From: Micromonospora globbae
GTDB taxonomy: Bacteria; Actinomycetota; Actinomycetes; Mycobacteriales; Micromonosporaceae
Assembly (NCBI RefSeq): GCF_003610785.1
Contig: NZ_RAQQ01000004.1
Location: 62,001-126,000 of the forward strand
Length of the DNA: 64,000 bases
Reading direction: 5' to 3'
The notes beneath the pieces were generated by a model that had not been told where the DNA came from, made no database searches, and saw nothing but the letters and a program-made list of their open reading frames with translations. Each line of letters starts with the position of its first letter. Within the stretch, counting starts at the first letter, position 1. Positions 32,591-39,710 of this stretch are shown here, one piece after another. The position numbers were made by a program, and so were the translations under genes.

Positions 32591-33415
32591 TCCGCCCCGC
32601 CGGAGCCGGCGCAGCCAGTGGATCGGACGGACCCGCTCCAGCGGCAGGAAGCTCGTCATCGCCGCCAGGTGCGGGGCGAACGAGATGGTGATGGTCGCGA
32701 ACGTCACCACGTGGAACGAGTAGAAGAAGCCGACCGTGGCGAGCCGCCAGCGTTCGGGCAGCAGGAAGACCAGCGGGCTCGCCAGCTCGAACGCGATGAT
32801 CCCGAACTGCGCGACGATCAGCAGGTAGGGCACCTGCGCGATGAGGTCCGCCAGTTCGGTGCCGCGCCGGATGATCGCCCGGGCGAGCACCGAGCCGGTC
32901 AGCCAGTCCAGGCCGCCGAAGCGGAACTTCGCCCACGCCGCCAGGAAGTACGTGCAGACCACGGCGATCTGGGTGACCCGCAGGGCCCAGCCGCCCGCCT
33001 CGGTCCGGGTGTCGTCGCCGTGCCGGGCCCGCCCGGCGGTCGGCAGCACCGCGAGCGCGACGAGCAGGCCGAACCGGTCGTGGTCGACCTTGCCGTAGCT
33101 CATCGCGATGATCATCCACTCGAGGTAGAGCGCGAAGACCGACCAGCCGAGCAGCCGGGGCGCCCGTCCGGTGGCGGCCAGCAGCGCGAGCGCCAGCAGC
33201 GCCCAGAAGATCACCCCGACGAGCGCCGGGGTCGGTGTCGGCAGGGGCAGCAGCCGGCCGACGAGCAGCGGTTGGTAGAGCTCGCCCGGCACGCTGACCC
33301 GGGTGCGCACCCACGGGGTGAAGACCACCAGGTCGGCCGCGACGAAGAGGTAGATCAGGGTGCGGAAGGCCGCCACCCGCCCGCGGGGCACCGGCTCGGT
33401 CAACCAGCGGATCAC
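32321..33415 (-). CDS. HTTM-domain membrane protein
   Basis: Polytopic membrane protein of 364 residues with the HTTM domain (horizontally transferred transmembrane, related to gamma-carboxylase membrane parts). About six helices span 12-270: LIYLFVAADLVVF, GVIFWALLALALLAATG, GWSVFALYLEWMIIAMSYGKVDHDR and others. The recognisable protein ends at WLRRLRRGG near residue 275. The frame then stays open for about 90 more residues antisense to iniC until TAG at 32321. The start is GTG 33415, coupled (GTGA) to the gene before it. Confidence 0.82.
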   Translation of the reverse strand: MIRWLTEPVPRGRVAAFRTLIYLFVAADLVVFTPWVRTRVSVPGELYQPLLVGRLLPLPTPTPALVGVIFWALLALALLAATGRAPRLLGWSVFALYLEWMIIAMSYGKVDHDRFGLLVALAVLPTAGRARHGDDTRTEAGGWALRVTQIAVVCTYFLAAWAKFRFGGLDWLTGSVLARAIIRRGTELADLIAQVPYLLIVAQFGIIAFELASPLVFLLPERWRLATVGFFYSFHVVTFATITISFAPHLAAMTSFLPLERVRPIHWLRRLRRGGSPAALGQLGEHPLTAADDDLRPAPLGQPEERVLGPVPPAPLGVGGDLPEPLRAGVVLDAEPGGQADPVAADQPPRLRGDVGVEPEPGVA

Positions 33416-33852
33416 GCGGCTGCCCGCCAGCTGACCACGGTCTCGTCGGTGTACCGGCCGGTCGGGCGCCCGTCCTCGATGCCGAACCAGCGGATGACGA
33501 TGCGGACCTCGACGATGCCGGGGGCGTCCGGGTGCCGCTCGGCGTACGCCTCGGCCACCTCGGCGAGGCGGTCGGGGTCGGCCACGTACCGGCTCTGCTG
33601 GCCCTCGATCTCGGCCCGGCGGATGCCGGTGGCCTCCTCACCGAGGCTCACCACGGCGCCGGTGCGGTCCACCCCCTCGACGCGGGTGTCCGGCGCGGGC
33701 GCGTTTGGCGGGTTCGAGGTCGCGTACATCCGGAACGGGCCGAACGGGAAGTCGTCGTCACTGCCCCAGAGGGTGCCGGCGATCAGGACGGCGAGGCCGA
33801 GCGCCGTCGCGCCGACCCGGGCCGCCCGTCCCCGGCTGGTCAAGGTCTCCAT
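33412..33852 (-). CDS. Hypothetical protein paired with HTTM gene
   Basis: Protein of 146 residues. A hydrophobic N-terminal helix (about 12-28, LGLAVLIAGTLWG) is followed by a segment FPFGPFRMYATSNPP and an extracytoplasmic alpha/beta region. I do not recognise a family; FxFGxFxMY is the motif commonly seen in small partners encoded next to HTTM genes. Its stop overlaps the HTTM start by 4 nt, so the two proteins probably act together. The start is ATG 33852; TATGGT lies 9 nt upstream. Confidence 0.8.
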   Translation of the reverse strand: METLTSRGRAARVGATALGLAVLIAGTLWGSDDDFPFGPFRMYATSNPPNAPAPDTRVEGVDRTGAVVSLGEEATGIRRAEIEGQQSRYVADPDRLAEVAEAYAERHPDAPGIVEVRIVIRWFGIEDGRPTGRYTDETVVSWRAAA

Positions 33853-33978
33853 CGGATCGTGACCATACGGGATGGAACGCCGGGCCCGGTTCCCTCCGAC
33901 GGCCGACGTCCCCCGTCCGGTACGCCGACGGCCGGGCCCCGAGGGGCCCGGCCGTCCACCGTGCGTGTCTGTCGTCGG

Positions 33979-34341
33979 TCAGTGCTTGTGCTCGGCGAGC
34001 TGCCTGCGGACGTCCTCCATGTCCAGCGCCTCGACCTGCTCGATCAGGTTCTCCAGCGCGGACTCCGGGAGGGCGCCGGGCTGCGCGAAGACGATCACGC
34101 CGTCCCGGATCGCCATGATGGTCGGGATGGACCGGATGTCGAACTTGGCGCCCAGCTCCTGCTGCGCCTCGGTGTCGACCTTGCCGAAGACGATGTCCGG
34201 GTGCTTCTCGGACGAGCGCTCGTAGATCGGGGCGAACCGCTTGCACGGGCCACACCAGTCGGCCCAGAAGTCGACCAGGACGATGCCGTCCTTGCCGGTC
34301 ACCTCGTCAAAGTTCGCCGTGGTCAGCTCGACCGTTGCCAT
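33979..34341 (-). CDS. trxA: Thioredoxin
   Basis: Cytosolic thioredoxin of 120 residues. The active site WCGPC has Cys30 and Cys33; the buried Asp (VDFWADWC) and cis-Pro segment SIPTIMAIRDG are present. It reduces protein disulfides with electrons from thioredoxin reductase, which is not in the window. The start is ATG 34341 with GGAGAGAG upstream. A SigR-type promoter lies 40-66 bp upstream, predicting induction by thiol-oxidative stress. The short C-terminal extension ends in a His-containing tail. Confidence 0.95.
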   Translation of the reverse strand: MATVELTTANFDEVTGKDGIVLVDFWADWCGPCKRFAPIYERSSEKHPDIVFGKVDTEAQQELGAKFDIRSIPTIMAIRDGVIVFAQPGALPESALENLIEQVEALDMEDVRRQLAEHKH

Positions 34342-34380
34342 TGCTCTCTCCGATCAGCGCGGATTACCTACGACCCCTAG

Positions 34381-34407
34381 AACCAGGCTTGACCGCAACG
34401 CATTCCC
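34381..34407 (-). promoter_or_regulatory. SigR-type promoter of trxA
   Basis: On the minus strand GGGAAT (34407-34402), exactly 18 nt, then GTT (34383-34381). This equals the Streptomyces SigR/mycobacterial SigH consensus GGGAAT-N18-GTT, oriented toward trxA. Confidence 0.8.
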
Positions 34408-34826
34408 GTCGCGGCGTCGCCCAAACGCCTCAGTCGGAGTATGACGGCGACCGCCGGTCATCGACCCGTGTCTGTGCGGTGTGGGTGTGCGGAGCGCAAG
34501 TGCATGTCGCAGTTGCGTGACGGGACGTGATGGGAGCGTTTCCAAAGAGATCCACGTGATCGATCGTCACGGATTGGCAATTTGGGGATTGACAAGGGGT
34601 GACTGCGCGTGCAGAGATCGCCTGTGCGCCTACCTTCGACTACGGATAGTAGTGTTACGAAAGAATAAATGTGACCTGGCTCTCTGTTCCAGCCGGACGC
34701 GCGTACGGCAGAATCTTCCGCATCAGAGCGTGGGCGGCGGGTGCCGGGGAGGGCCCCGCCGCTCATTGCGTCTACGGCCGGGTGTGGCCGGTGTGACATT
34801 TCCGCCGGACCCCCGCCCTGCCCTTC

Positions 34827-34846
34827 GCCTTAGCAATCGATAAGGC
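34827..34846. promoter_or_regulatory. Dyad upstream of maoC
   Basis: GCCTTA-N8-TAAGGC, a 20-bp inverted repeat 44 bp before ATG 34890. It is a possible operator or promoter element. Confidence 0.4.
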
Positions 34847-34889
34847 ATGCTGTGCCGAACTCCATCGCCGCCCGTCGAAGGGGACCAGG

Positions 34890-35405
34890 ATGCAGTTCGG
34901 CCGTTACTACGAGGAGTTCGAGGTCGGGGCGGTCTACCGGCACTGGCCGGGCAAGACCGTCACCGAGTACGACGACCACCTGTTCTGCCTGCTCACCATG
35001 AACCACCACCCGCTGCACATGGACGCCCACTACGCGGAGTCGGCCACCCAGTTCAAGCGGAACGTCGTGGTCGGCAACTACATCTACTCGCTGCTGCTGG
35101 GCATGTCCGTCCCCGACGTCAGCGGCAAGGCGATCGCCAACCTGGAGGTCGAGTCCCTCCGGCACGTCGCACCCACCTTCCACGGCGACACGATCTACGG
35201 CGAGACGACGGTGCTGGACAAGCGGGAGTCCGCCTCGAAACCCGACCGTGGCGTCGTATCGGTGGAGACCCGCGGCTACAACCAGGACGGCACGCTGGTC
35301 TGCGTCTTCCGGCGCAAGGTGATGGTCCCCAAGCGGGAGTACGCGACCAGTGGCGTGCCCGAGGGCGTGGACCCGGAGCGGCCCAGCTTCCCCGAGCCGC
35401 GCTGA
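34890..35405 (+). CDS. MaoC-family dehydratase (mesaconyl-CoA hydratase-like)
   Basis: Hotdog-fold hydratase of 171 residues. The N-terminus FGRYYEEFEVGAVYRHWPGKTVTEYD, then NHHPLHMDAHYA with the catalytic Asp/His pattern and NYIYSLLLGMSV, match the MaoC group that hydrates mesaconyl-CoA or related branched enoyl-CoAs. It would fit between the acyl-CoA dehydrogenase (16645) and the CitE-like lyase (13282); that pathway link is inferred. The start is ATG 34890 with GGGGACCAGG upstream. A terminator follows. Confidence 0.9.
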   Translation: MQFGRYYEEFEVGAVYRHWPGKTVTEYDDHLFCLLTMNHHPLHMDAHYAESATQFKRNVVVGNYIYSLLLGMSVPDVSGKAIANLEVESLRHVAPTFHGDTIYGETTVLDKRESASKPDRGVVSVETRGYNQDGTLVCVFRRKVMVPKREYATSGVPEGVDPERPSFPEPR

Positions 35406-35453
35406 CCGTCCCCCGGCCGCGGCGACTCGACGGCCCTCCCCGACGTTCTCGAC

Positions 35454-35490
35454 GGCCCCTTCCCGACGTTCTGGTGGGGAAGGGGCCCTT
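35454..35490 (+). terminator. Terminator after maoC
   Basis: Perfect 11-bp stem GGCCCCTTCCC / GGGAAGGGGCC with a 12-nt loop (35454-35487), followed by CTT. The element CCCGACGTTCT occurs twice in and before it. Confidence 0.7.
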
Positions 35491-35528
35491 CTCGTGATCC
35501 GGGGCATATGCTGACGCCGGAGGTCCCC

Positions 35529-36044
35529 ATGAGCCACTCCGTCGCCGGAGAGCCGCCCTCTGCCGGACGCCGCGCCACACCGCTGACCACCGCCGTCTAC
35601 TCCGCCGCCGAGTGGGATCTGCTCACCGGCCTGCCCGGGCGGGTCATCGTGGCCGCCACCGCGCCCGGTCCCGGGCGGCCCCGTCGCGGCGTCGCCGAAG
35701 GGCTCGCCGGTCTGGAGGCGGTGGCCGCGGGTCGCTCCTTCGACAGCGACCTGGTCCGTGCGGTGGTCACCGCGATCTACGCCCGGCACGACGGGCAGCC
35801 GGTGCCCGCCGCGGACGGCACCGACCTGGTCGACCTGCTCGCCGCCTGCCGGGCGGTGGTCCGGTTGCTCGACCGCCGGGCCGACCCCGCCGACTCGGCG
35901 GCGTACCGCCAGTGGGTGCAGTCCGTCGCGGCCCGGGTGTGCCGGGCGGTGCCTGCTGGCGTGTTTCGGCCGACGGGCGAGCCCCTGTCGCCGGCCGACC
36001 GCCGCTTCCTCGACCGGATCGGCGACGCGCTGGGCCTGCGCTGA
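35529..36044 (+). CDS. Hypothetical protein
   Basis: Soluble, mostly helical protein of 171 residues that I do not recognise. Visible features are a Ser/Pro-rich start, the segment SAAEWDLLTGLPGRVIVAATAPG, a helical middle (VRAVVTAIYARHDG; LVDLLAACRAVVRLLDRR) and the ending LSPADRRFLDRIGDALGL. This looks like a compact all-alpha domain. The start is ATG 35529 with GGAGGT upstream. It may share a transcript with the SpoU methyltransferase 50 bp downstream. Confidence 0.72.
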   Translation: MSHSVAGEPPSAGRRATPLTTAVYSAAEWDLLTGLPGRVIVAATAPGPGRPRRGVAEGLAGLEAVAAGRSFDSDLVRAVVTAIYARHDGQPVPAADGTDLVDLLAACRAVVRLLDRRADPADSAAYRQWVQSVAARVCRAVPAGVFRPTGEPLSPADRRFLDRIGDALGLR

Positions 36045-36094
36045 CCCGGCCCGGGGTCCGGACGGCGCCGGGTGGGCCGTACGCTCTGGTGACC

Positions 36095-36718
36095 GTGACC
36101 GGTGACCAGCTCGACGTCGGCGTCGGCCCCTGGCCGGGCGAGCCGCCCGCCGACCCCCGATACGATCCCGAGCTGCTCGCCGCCGGGGACCGCCGCAACG
36201 TGGTCGACCGCTACCGCTACTGGCGCCGCGAGGCGATCGTCGACGACCTGGACCGCCGCCGGCACGACTTCCACGTGGCGATCGAGAACTGGCAGCACGA
36301 CTTCAACATCGGCACGGTGGTCCGCAACGCCAACGCCTTCCTCGCCGCCGAGGTGCACATCGTCGGGCGGCGGCGGTGGAACCGGCGCGGCGCGATGGTG
36401 ACCGACCGCTACCAGCACGTCCGGCACCACGAGACGATCGAGGAGTTCGTGGCGTGGGCGGCCGACCGGGACCTGCCGGTCGTGGGCATCGACAACCTGC
36501 CCGGCTCGCGTCCGCTGGAGACCGCCACGCTCCCGCGGCGGTGCGTGCTCCTGTTCGGGCAGGAGGGGCCGGGTCTCTCCGAGCCGGCGCGGGTGGCCTG
36601 CGCGCATGTCTACTCCATCGCCCAATACGGCTCCACCCGTTCGATCAACGCCGGCGTGGCCAGCGGCATCGCCATGCACACCTGGATACGGACGCACGCC
36701 GGCCCGCCTCCGGACTGA
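36095..36718 (+). CDS. TrmH/SpoU-family RNA methyltransferase
   Basis: SPOUT 2'-O-ribose methyltransferase of 207 residues. The trefoil-knot motifs are present: NIGTVVRNANAF (motif 1), LLFGQEGPGLS (motif 2) and SINAGVASGIAMH (motif 3). It is expected to methylate tRNA or rRNA; the target cannot be read from sequence. The start is GTG 36095, 9 nt after TACGCT; GTG 36089 is in frame and also possible. It lies downstream of an uncharacterised helical protein gene. Confidence 0.9.
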   Translation: MTGDQLDVGVGPWPGEPPADPRYDPELLAAGDRRNVVDRYRYWRREAIVDDLDRRRHDFHVAIENWQHDFNIGTVVRNANAFLAAEVHIVGRRRWNRRGAMVTDRYQHVRHHETIEEFVAWAADRDLPVVGIDNLPGSRPLETATLPRRCVLLFGQEGPGLSEPARVACAHVYSIAQYGSTRSINAGVASGIAMHTWIRTHAGPPPD

Positions 36719-36936
36719 CCGCGCCCGCTCCCGGCCGGCCCCGGGTCGGCGGCACGCCCGCTGGTCGCGGTCACCGACCGGGTCGACCAGCCGTGGTCGC
36801 GGGGAACACGCGTCCGCCACGCCCACGGTCGGGTGACCCCACCGCGTGTCGCCGTGCCTCGCCGCTTCGGCGGATCTGGCCGCTTCCGCTTGACGCCCCC
36901 GCACCGCGGGGTGACGGTGGAGAGGTGAGTGTCGCG

Positions 36937-37623
36937 GTGAGCTGTCCCCGATGCGGTGGGCCGGTCCGGCCACCCGACCTCATGCACTCCGAGTCACGGT
37001 GCGCCCGGTGCGGCCCGGTGGCGCCCCTGCACGTGCCGGAGCACATCGGACCGGAGATCGTGGCCAGTGTGGTCGACCGGATCGTGGGCGCCGCCGGTCC
37101 GTCCGGGCGCGGGGCCGCGCCGCTGTGGTGCCCGTGGCCGCTGCCGCCGGGCTGGACCATGACGGGGGTGGCGTACGCGGGGGACGACCGCACCGGCGTG
37201 CGCGCCACGGCGGTCGCCTGCGCCGGTCCCGCCCCGCTCGGCGGCGGCCCGGCCGACCTGGTCTTCGTCGCCGAGGAGCCGGGCGTCGGGCTGGGGACGC
37301 GGTTCGCCGGGCTGAGCGGGCCGGACCCGGGGCCGCAGCTCGCGGAGGCGTTGACCGATCCCGGGCCCGGCCACCCGGGGCACGTCGGACAGGCCCGGAT
37401 CCGGGCGGGCGGCCACCCAACTCCACTGTGGCTGGTGCACTCCCGGGCGGATCGAAGCGCGTACGCGGGCGAGGCTCGGGGAATGTGGCTGCATGCGATA
37501 GCCTGGCCGGCGAGCGCGGGGCATCTGCTCGCGGAGGACGTGGTGCTGCACGACCTGACCGAGTGGACTCCCCCCGAACTCGTGTACGGCGCACCGTCTC
37601 CGTACCTGCACGGGAGGGCTTGA
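36937..37623 (+). CDS. DUF6758-like protein with zinc-ribbon start
   Basis: Protein of 228 residues conserved in actinomycetes; I place it in the DUF6758 group with moderate confidence. The N-terminus has four Cys in CPRCGG and CARCGP, a likely zinc ribbon. It is followed by a beta-rich domain (GWTMTGVAYAGDD, DLVFVAEEPGVGLGTRFAG, MWLHAIAWPASAGHLLAEDVVLHDL). Function is unknown. The start is GTG 36937 because GGAGAGG lies about 10 nt upstream; GTG 36925 is in frame. A promoter for the next small gene follows. Confidence 0.8.
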   Translation: MSCPRCGGPVRPPDLMHSESRCARCGPVAPLHVPEHIGPEIVASVVDRIVGAAGPSGRGAAPLWCPWPLPPGWTMTGVAYAGDDRTGVRATAVACAGPAPLGGGPADLVFVAEEPGVGLGTRFAGLSGPDPGPQLAEALTDPGPGHPGHVGQARIRAGGHPTPLWLVHSRADRSAYAGEARGMWLHAIAWPASAGHLLAEDVVLHDLTEWTPPELVYGAPSPYLHGRA

Positions 37624-37660
37624 CAAGCCCGCCCGGAATGACGGAGAACGGACGCAGATA

Positions 37661-37689
37661 TTCACTGTACGACACCGCACTGATACTCT
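37661..37689 (+). promoter_or_regulatory. Promoter of the small membrane protein gene
   Basis: TTCACT (37661-37666), 17-bp spacer, TACTCT (37684-37689), about 44 nt before the expected mRNA leader reaches ATG 37740. Confidence 0.45.
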
Positions 37690-37739
37690 GGGTGCCGCTG
37701 CGGTAATGGGACCCGGCGCCGCGCGAGAGGATGCCCGCC

Positions 37740-37898
37740 ATGGTCAAGAAGGTCCTCACCTGGGCCGGTATCGCATTCTTGATCTTCTTCGTCGCCTACC
37801 GGCCGAACTCCGCCGCGGACGTGTTCAAGTCCCTGGGCGGCGGGATCATGGACATCGCCGAGGGCTTCGGCGACTTCTTCACCAGCCTGGTGGCCTGA
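37740..37898 (+). CDS. Small membrane protein (52 aa)
   Basis: Short protein of 52 residues. A basic start MVKK and hydrophobic helix VLTWAGIAFLIFFVAY are followed by RPNSAADVFKSLGGGIMDIAEGFGDFF, a second amphipathic segment. GAGAGG lies 9 nt before ATG 37740, and a good promoter lies upstream. The PH-domain membrane protein starts 6 bp after its stop, so the two are probably co-expressed. The pattern is conserved-looking but the function is unknown. Confidence 0.8.
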   Translation: MVKKVLTWAGIAFLIFFVAYRPNSAADVFKSLGGGIMDIAEGFGDFFTSLVA

Positions 37899-37904
37899 TC
37901 GCCG

Positions 37905-38774
37905 ATGGGTAGCCCCTCCGGTCCGCCCTTCGACCCCGACGACCCGGATCGGGAGCGTCGGGAACGCGACACGGAGCCGATTCCCCGGGTTCCCCCGGAC
38001 GAGGGGCCCGGCTACGGCTCCGGCCCCGGGCTCTCCGACGGTCCGTCCTTTTCGGACGACGCCGGTTACGGCGACGGTCCCGGCTACGCCGGGGAGGGCC
38101 GCTCCGGTCGTGCCTGGATCCGCGACCCCGAGGCCGGCTACCCGCCCATCTCGGAGGAGGAGTTGGCCGGGCTGCGCGCCGACGCGGCCGGCAACACACC
38201 CCGCCGGGTCCTGCCACTCGAGGACGAGCCCAGCTCCCTGGTCGCCCGCTACCTGTTCCCCACGGAGCGTTACCGGGGCGAGTGGAAGCGCCACTGGATC
38301 CACCTCGCGACCCCGATCATCGTCGGGATCGCGGCCACGTTCGTGCTCGGCTACCTCTCCGGGTTCCTCGCCGGGCAGGACGTGGGCGCCCTCACCACGG
38401 TCGCGGTGCTGCTCTGGTTCGCCGTCATGGGCTGGGTGGCCTGGCGGGTCGCCGACTGGTGGTACGACAGGTTCATCCTGACCAACAAACGGGTGATGGT
38501 CGTCAACGGGATCATCACCCGCCGGGTGGCCATGATGCCGCTCGTCCGGGTCACCGACATGAAGTACGAGCAGACGCCGACTGGTCGCGCCCTGAACTAC
38601 GGCACGTTCGTGCTGGAGTCCGCCGGCCAGGAGCAGGCGCTGCGCGAGATCAAGAATCTGCCCAACCCCAACGAGCTCTACCTGCGTGTGGTCGAGGAGA
38701 TGTACGAGCCGCAGGCGGTCGAGGCCCGGTTGGGCAAGGAGGCGGACGAGGCCAAGGCCGACGACGGGGCCTGA
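37905..38774 (+). CDS. Bacterial PH-domain membrane protein
   Basis: Protein of 289 residues. A disordered acidic N-terminus of about 110 residues (Gly/Pro/Asp-rich) is followed by two membrane helices (about 133-155 and 163-185) and a bacterial PH-like domain. The latter is marked by DRFILTNKRVMVVNGIITRR, VTDMKYEQTPTGRALNYGTFVLESAG and IKNLPNPNELY. Function is unknown; similar proteins sit at the membrane. The start is ATG 37905, 6 bp after the 52-residue membrane protein. Confidence 0.87.
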   Translation: MGSPSGPPFDPDDPDRERRERDTEPIPRVPPDEGPGYGSGPGLSDGPSFSDDAGYGDGPGYAGEGRSGRAWIRDPEAGYPPISEEELAGLRADAAGNTPRRVLPLEDEPSSLVARYLFPTERYRGEWKRHWIHLATPIIVGIAATFVLGYLSGFLAGQDVGALTTVAVLLWFAVMGWVAWRVADWWYDRFILTNKRVMVVNGIITRRVAMMPLVRVTDMKYEQTPTGRALNYGTFVLESAGQEQALREIKNLPNPNELYLRVVEEMYEPQAVEARLGKEADEAKADDGA

Positions 38775-38873
38775 CACTTTCGCCCGAACATAGGATGAAC
38801 TGCGTACCTTCCGGCCTCGACCCGGCCACCTCCGCCATGGCAGCCTGGACGGCCGAGGTTGTGGAGGTGTGGG

Positions 38874-39710
38874 GTGGCGAACAGGGATCCGCTGGAGGAG
38901 GAGTTCCGCGAGTTCGTCGCGGGCCGCTCCGCGGCCCTGCTGCGCACCGCGTACCTCCTCGCCGGTGACTGGGCCACCGCCGAGGACCTGCTCCAGACCA
39001 CGTTGACCAAGACGTACCTCGCCTGGCGGCGGCTCGGCGGCATCGAGGCGGTCGAGCCGTACGCCCGGCGGGTCCTCGTGAACACGGCGACCAGTTGGTG
39101 GCGGCGGCGCTGGCACGGTGAGCGGCCCACGGAGGTGCTCCCGGAGCGGGCGGGCGCCGACGAACTCGAACGCCAGCTCGACCGGGACCTGCTGTGGCGG
39201 CACCTGAGCGCCCTGCCCACCCGGCAGCGTGCGGTCCTGGTCCTGCGCTTCTACGAGGACATGTCGGAGGCGCAGACCGCCGCGCTGCTCGGCATCTCGA
39301 CGGGAACGGTGAAGAGCCAGACGGCGCGGGCCCTCACCACGCTGCGCCGCCGCATGGGCGCCGCGCTCGACCTGCCCCACGAGGGGACCGCTACGCCGGC
39401 GGGGACGGACCGGGCACTGCGTGCCGCCGTGCCGCGGGCCGCCGGGACGACGGTGCCCGCGTCGCGGGAGCCGACCGTGACGGCCGCCGGGACCGAGGCG
39501 CCGACGAGCCGTCCCGGCACCCGCGCGGGCGCCCGCCCCGCCGCCGGGATCCGCCGGGAGCGCGCCCGCACGGAAGCCCTGCGGCCCGCCGCGGCCCGTG
39601 CGCCCGAGCCGGCCGAGAGTCCGCCCTCCGCGCCACCGGACCGGGACGCCGTGCCCGCCACCGTGCTCCCCGGCACCCCCGCACCGGCCGTCGCCGGAGA
39701 CCAGCGATGA
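38874..39710 (+). CDS. SigE-family ECF RNA polymerase sigma factor
   Basis: Sigma-70 family factor of 278 residues. Region 2 is at about 10-80 (FREFVAGRSAALLRTAYLLAGD, AEDLLQTTLTKTYLAWRR), and region 4 at about 105-160 (LPTRQRAVLVLRFYEDMSEAQTAALLGISTGTVKSQ). The C-terminal 110 residues are Pro/Ala/Thr-rich and unusual for an ECF factor. The start is GTG 38874 with GGAGG 6 nt upstream. Its stop overlaps the next gene (ATGA), which encodes a membrane protein likely to control it. Confidence 0.9.
   Translation: MANRDPLEEEFREFVAGRSAALLRTAYLLAGDWATAEDLLQTTLTKTYLAWRRLGGIEAVEPYARRVLVNTATSWWRRRWHGERPTEVLPERAGADELERQLDRDLLWRHLSALPTRQRAVLVLRFYEDMSEAQTAALLGISTGTVKSQTARALTTLRRRMGAALDLPHEGTATPAGTDRALRAAVPRAAGTTVPASREPTVTAAGTEAPTSRPGTRAGARPAAGIRRERARTEALRPAAARAPEPAESPPSAPPDRDAVPATVLPGTPAPAVAGDQR

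Larger units (their letters stand above)
34342..34889. other. 548-bp intergenic region between trxA and maoC
   Basis: No convincing gene. It holds the SigR-type promoter of trxA (34381-34407), a relatively AT-rich stretch at about 34560-34690 with TTGACA at 34589-34594, the palindrome CGTGATCGATCGTCACG near 34556, and a 20-bp dyad before maoC at 34827-34846. A reading frame at 34481-34843 has atypical composition and no family resemblance. Confidence 0.6.

Noticed and set aside
34556..34572. CGTGATCGATCGTCACG as a Crp site
   Set aside because: The GTGA and TCAC half-sites are 7 nt apart, whereas Crp sites need 6.
34481..34843. Open frame of 120 codons on the plus strand between trxA and maoC
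   Set aside because: No family resemblance, Cys/Arg-rich odd composition, no clear ribosome site, and it runs across the low-GC stretch and regulatory sites.
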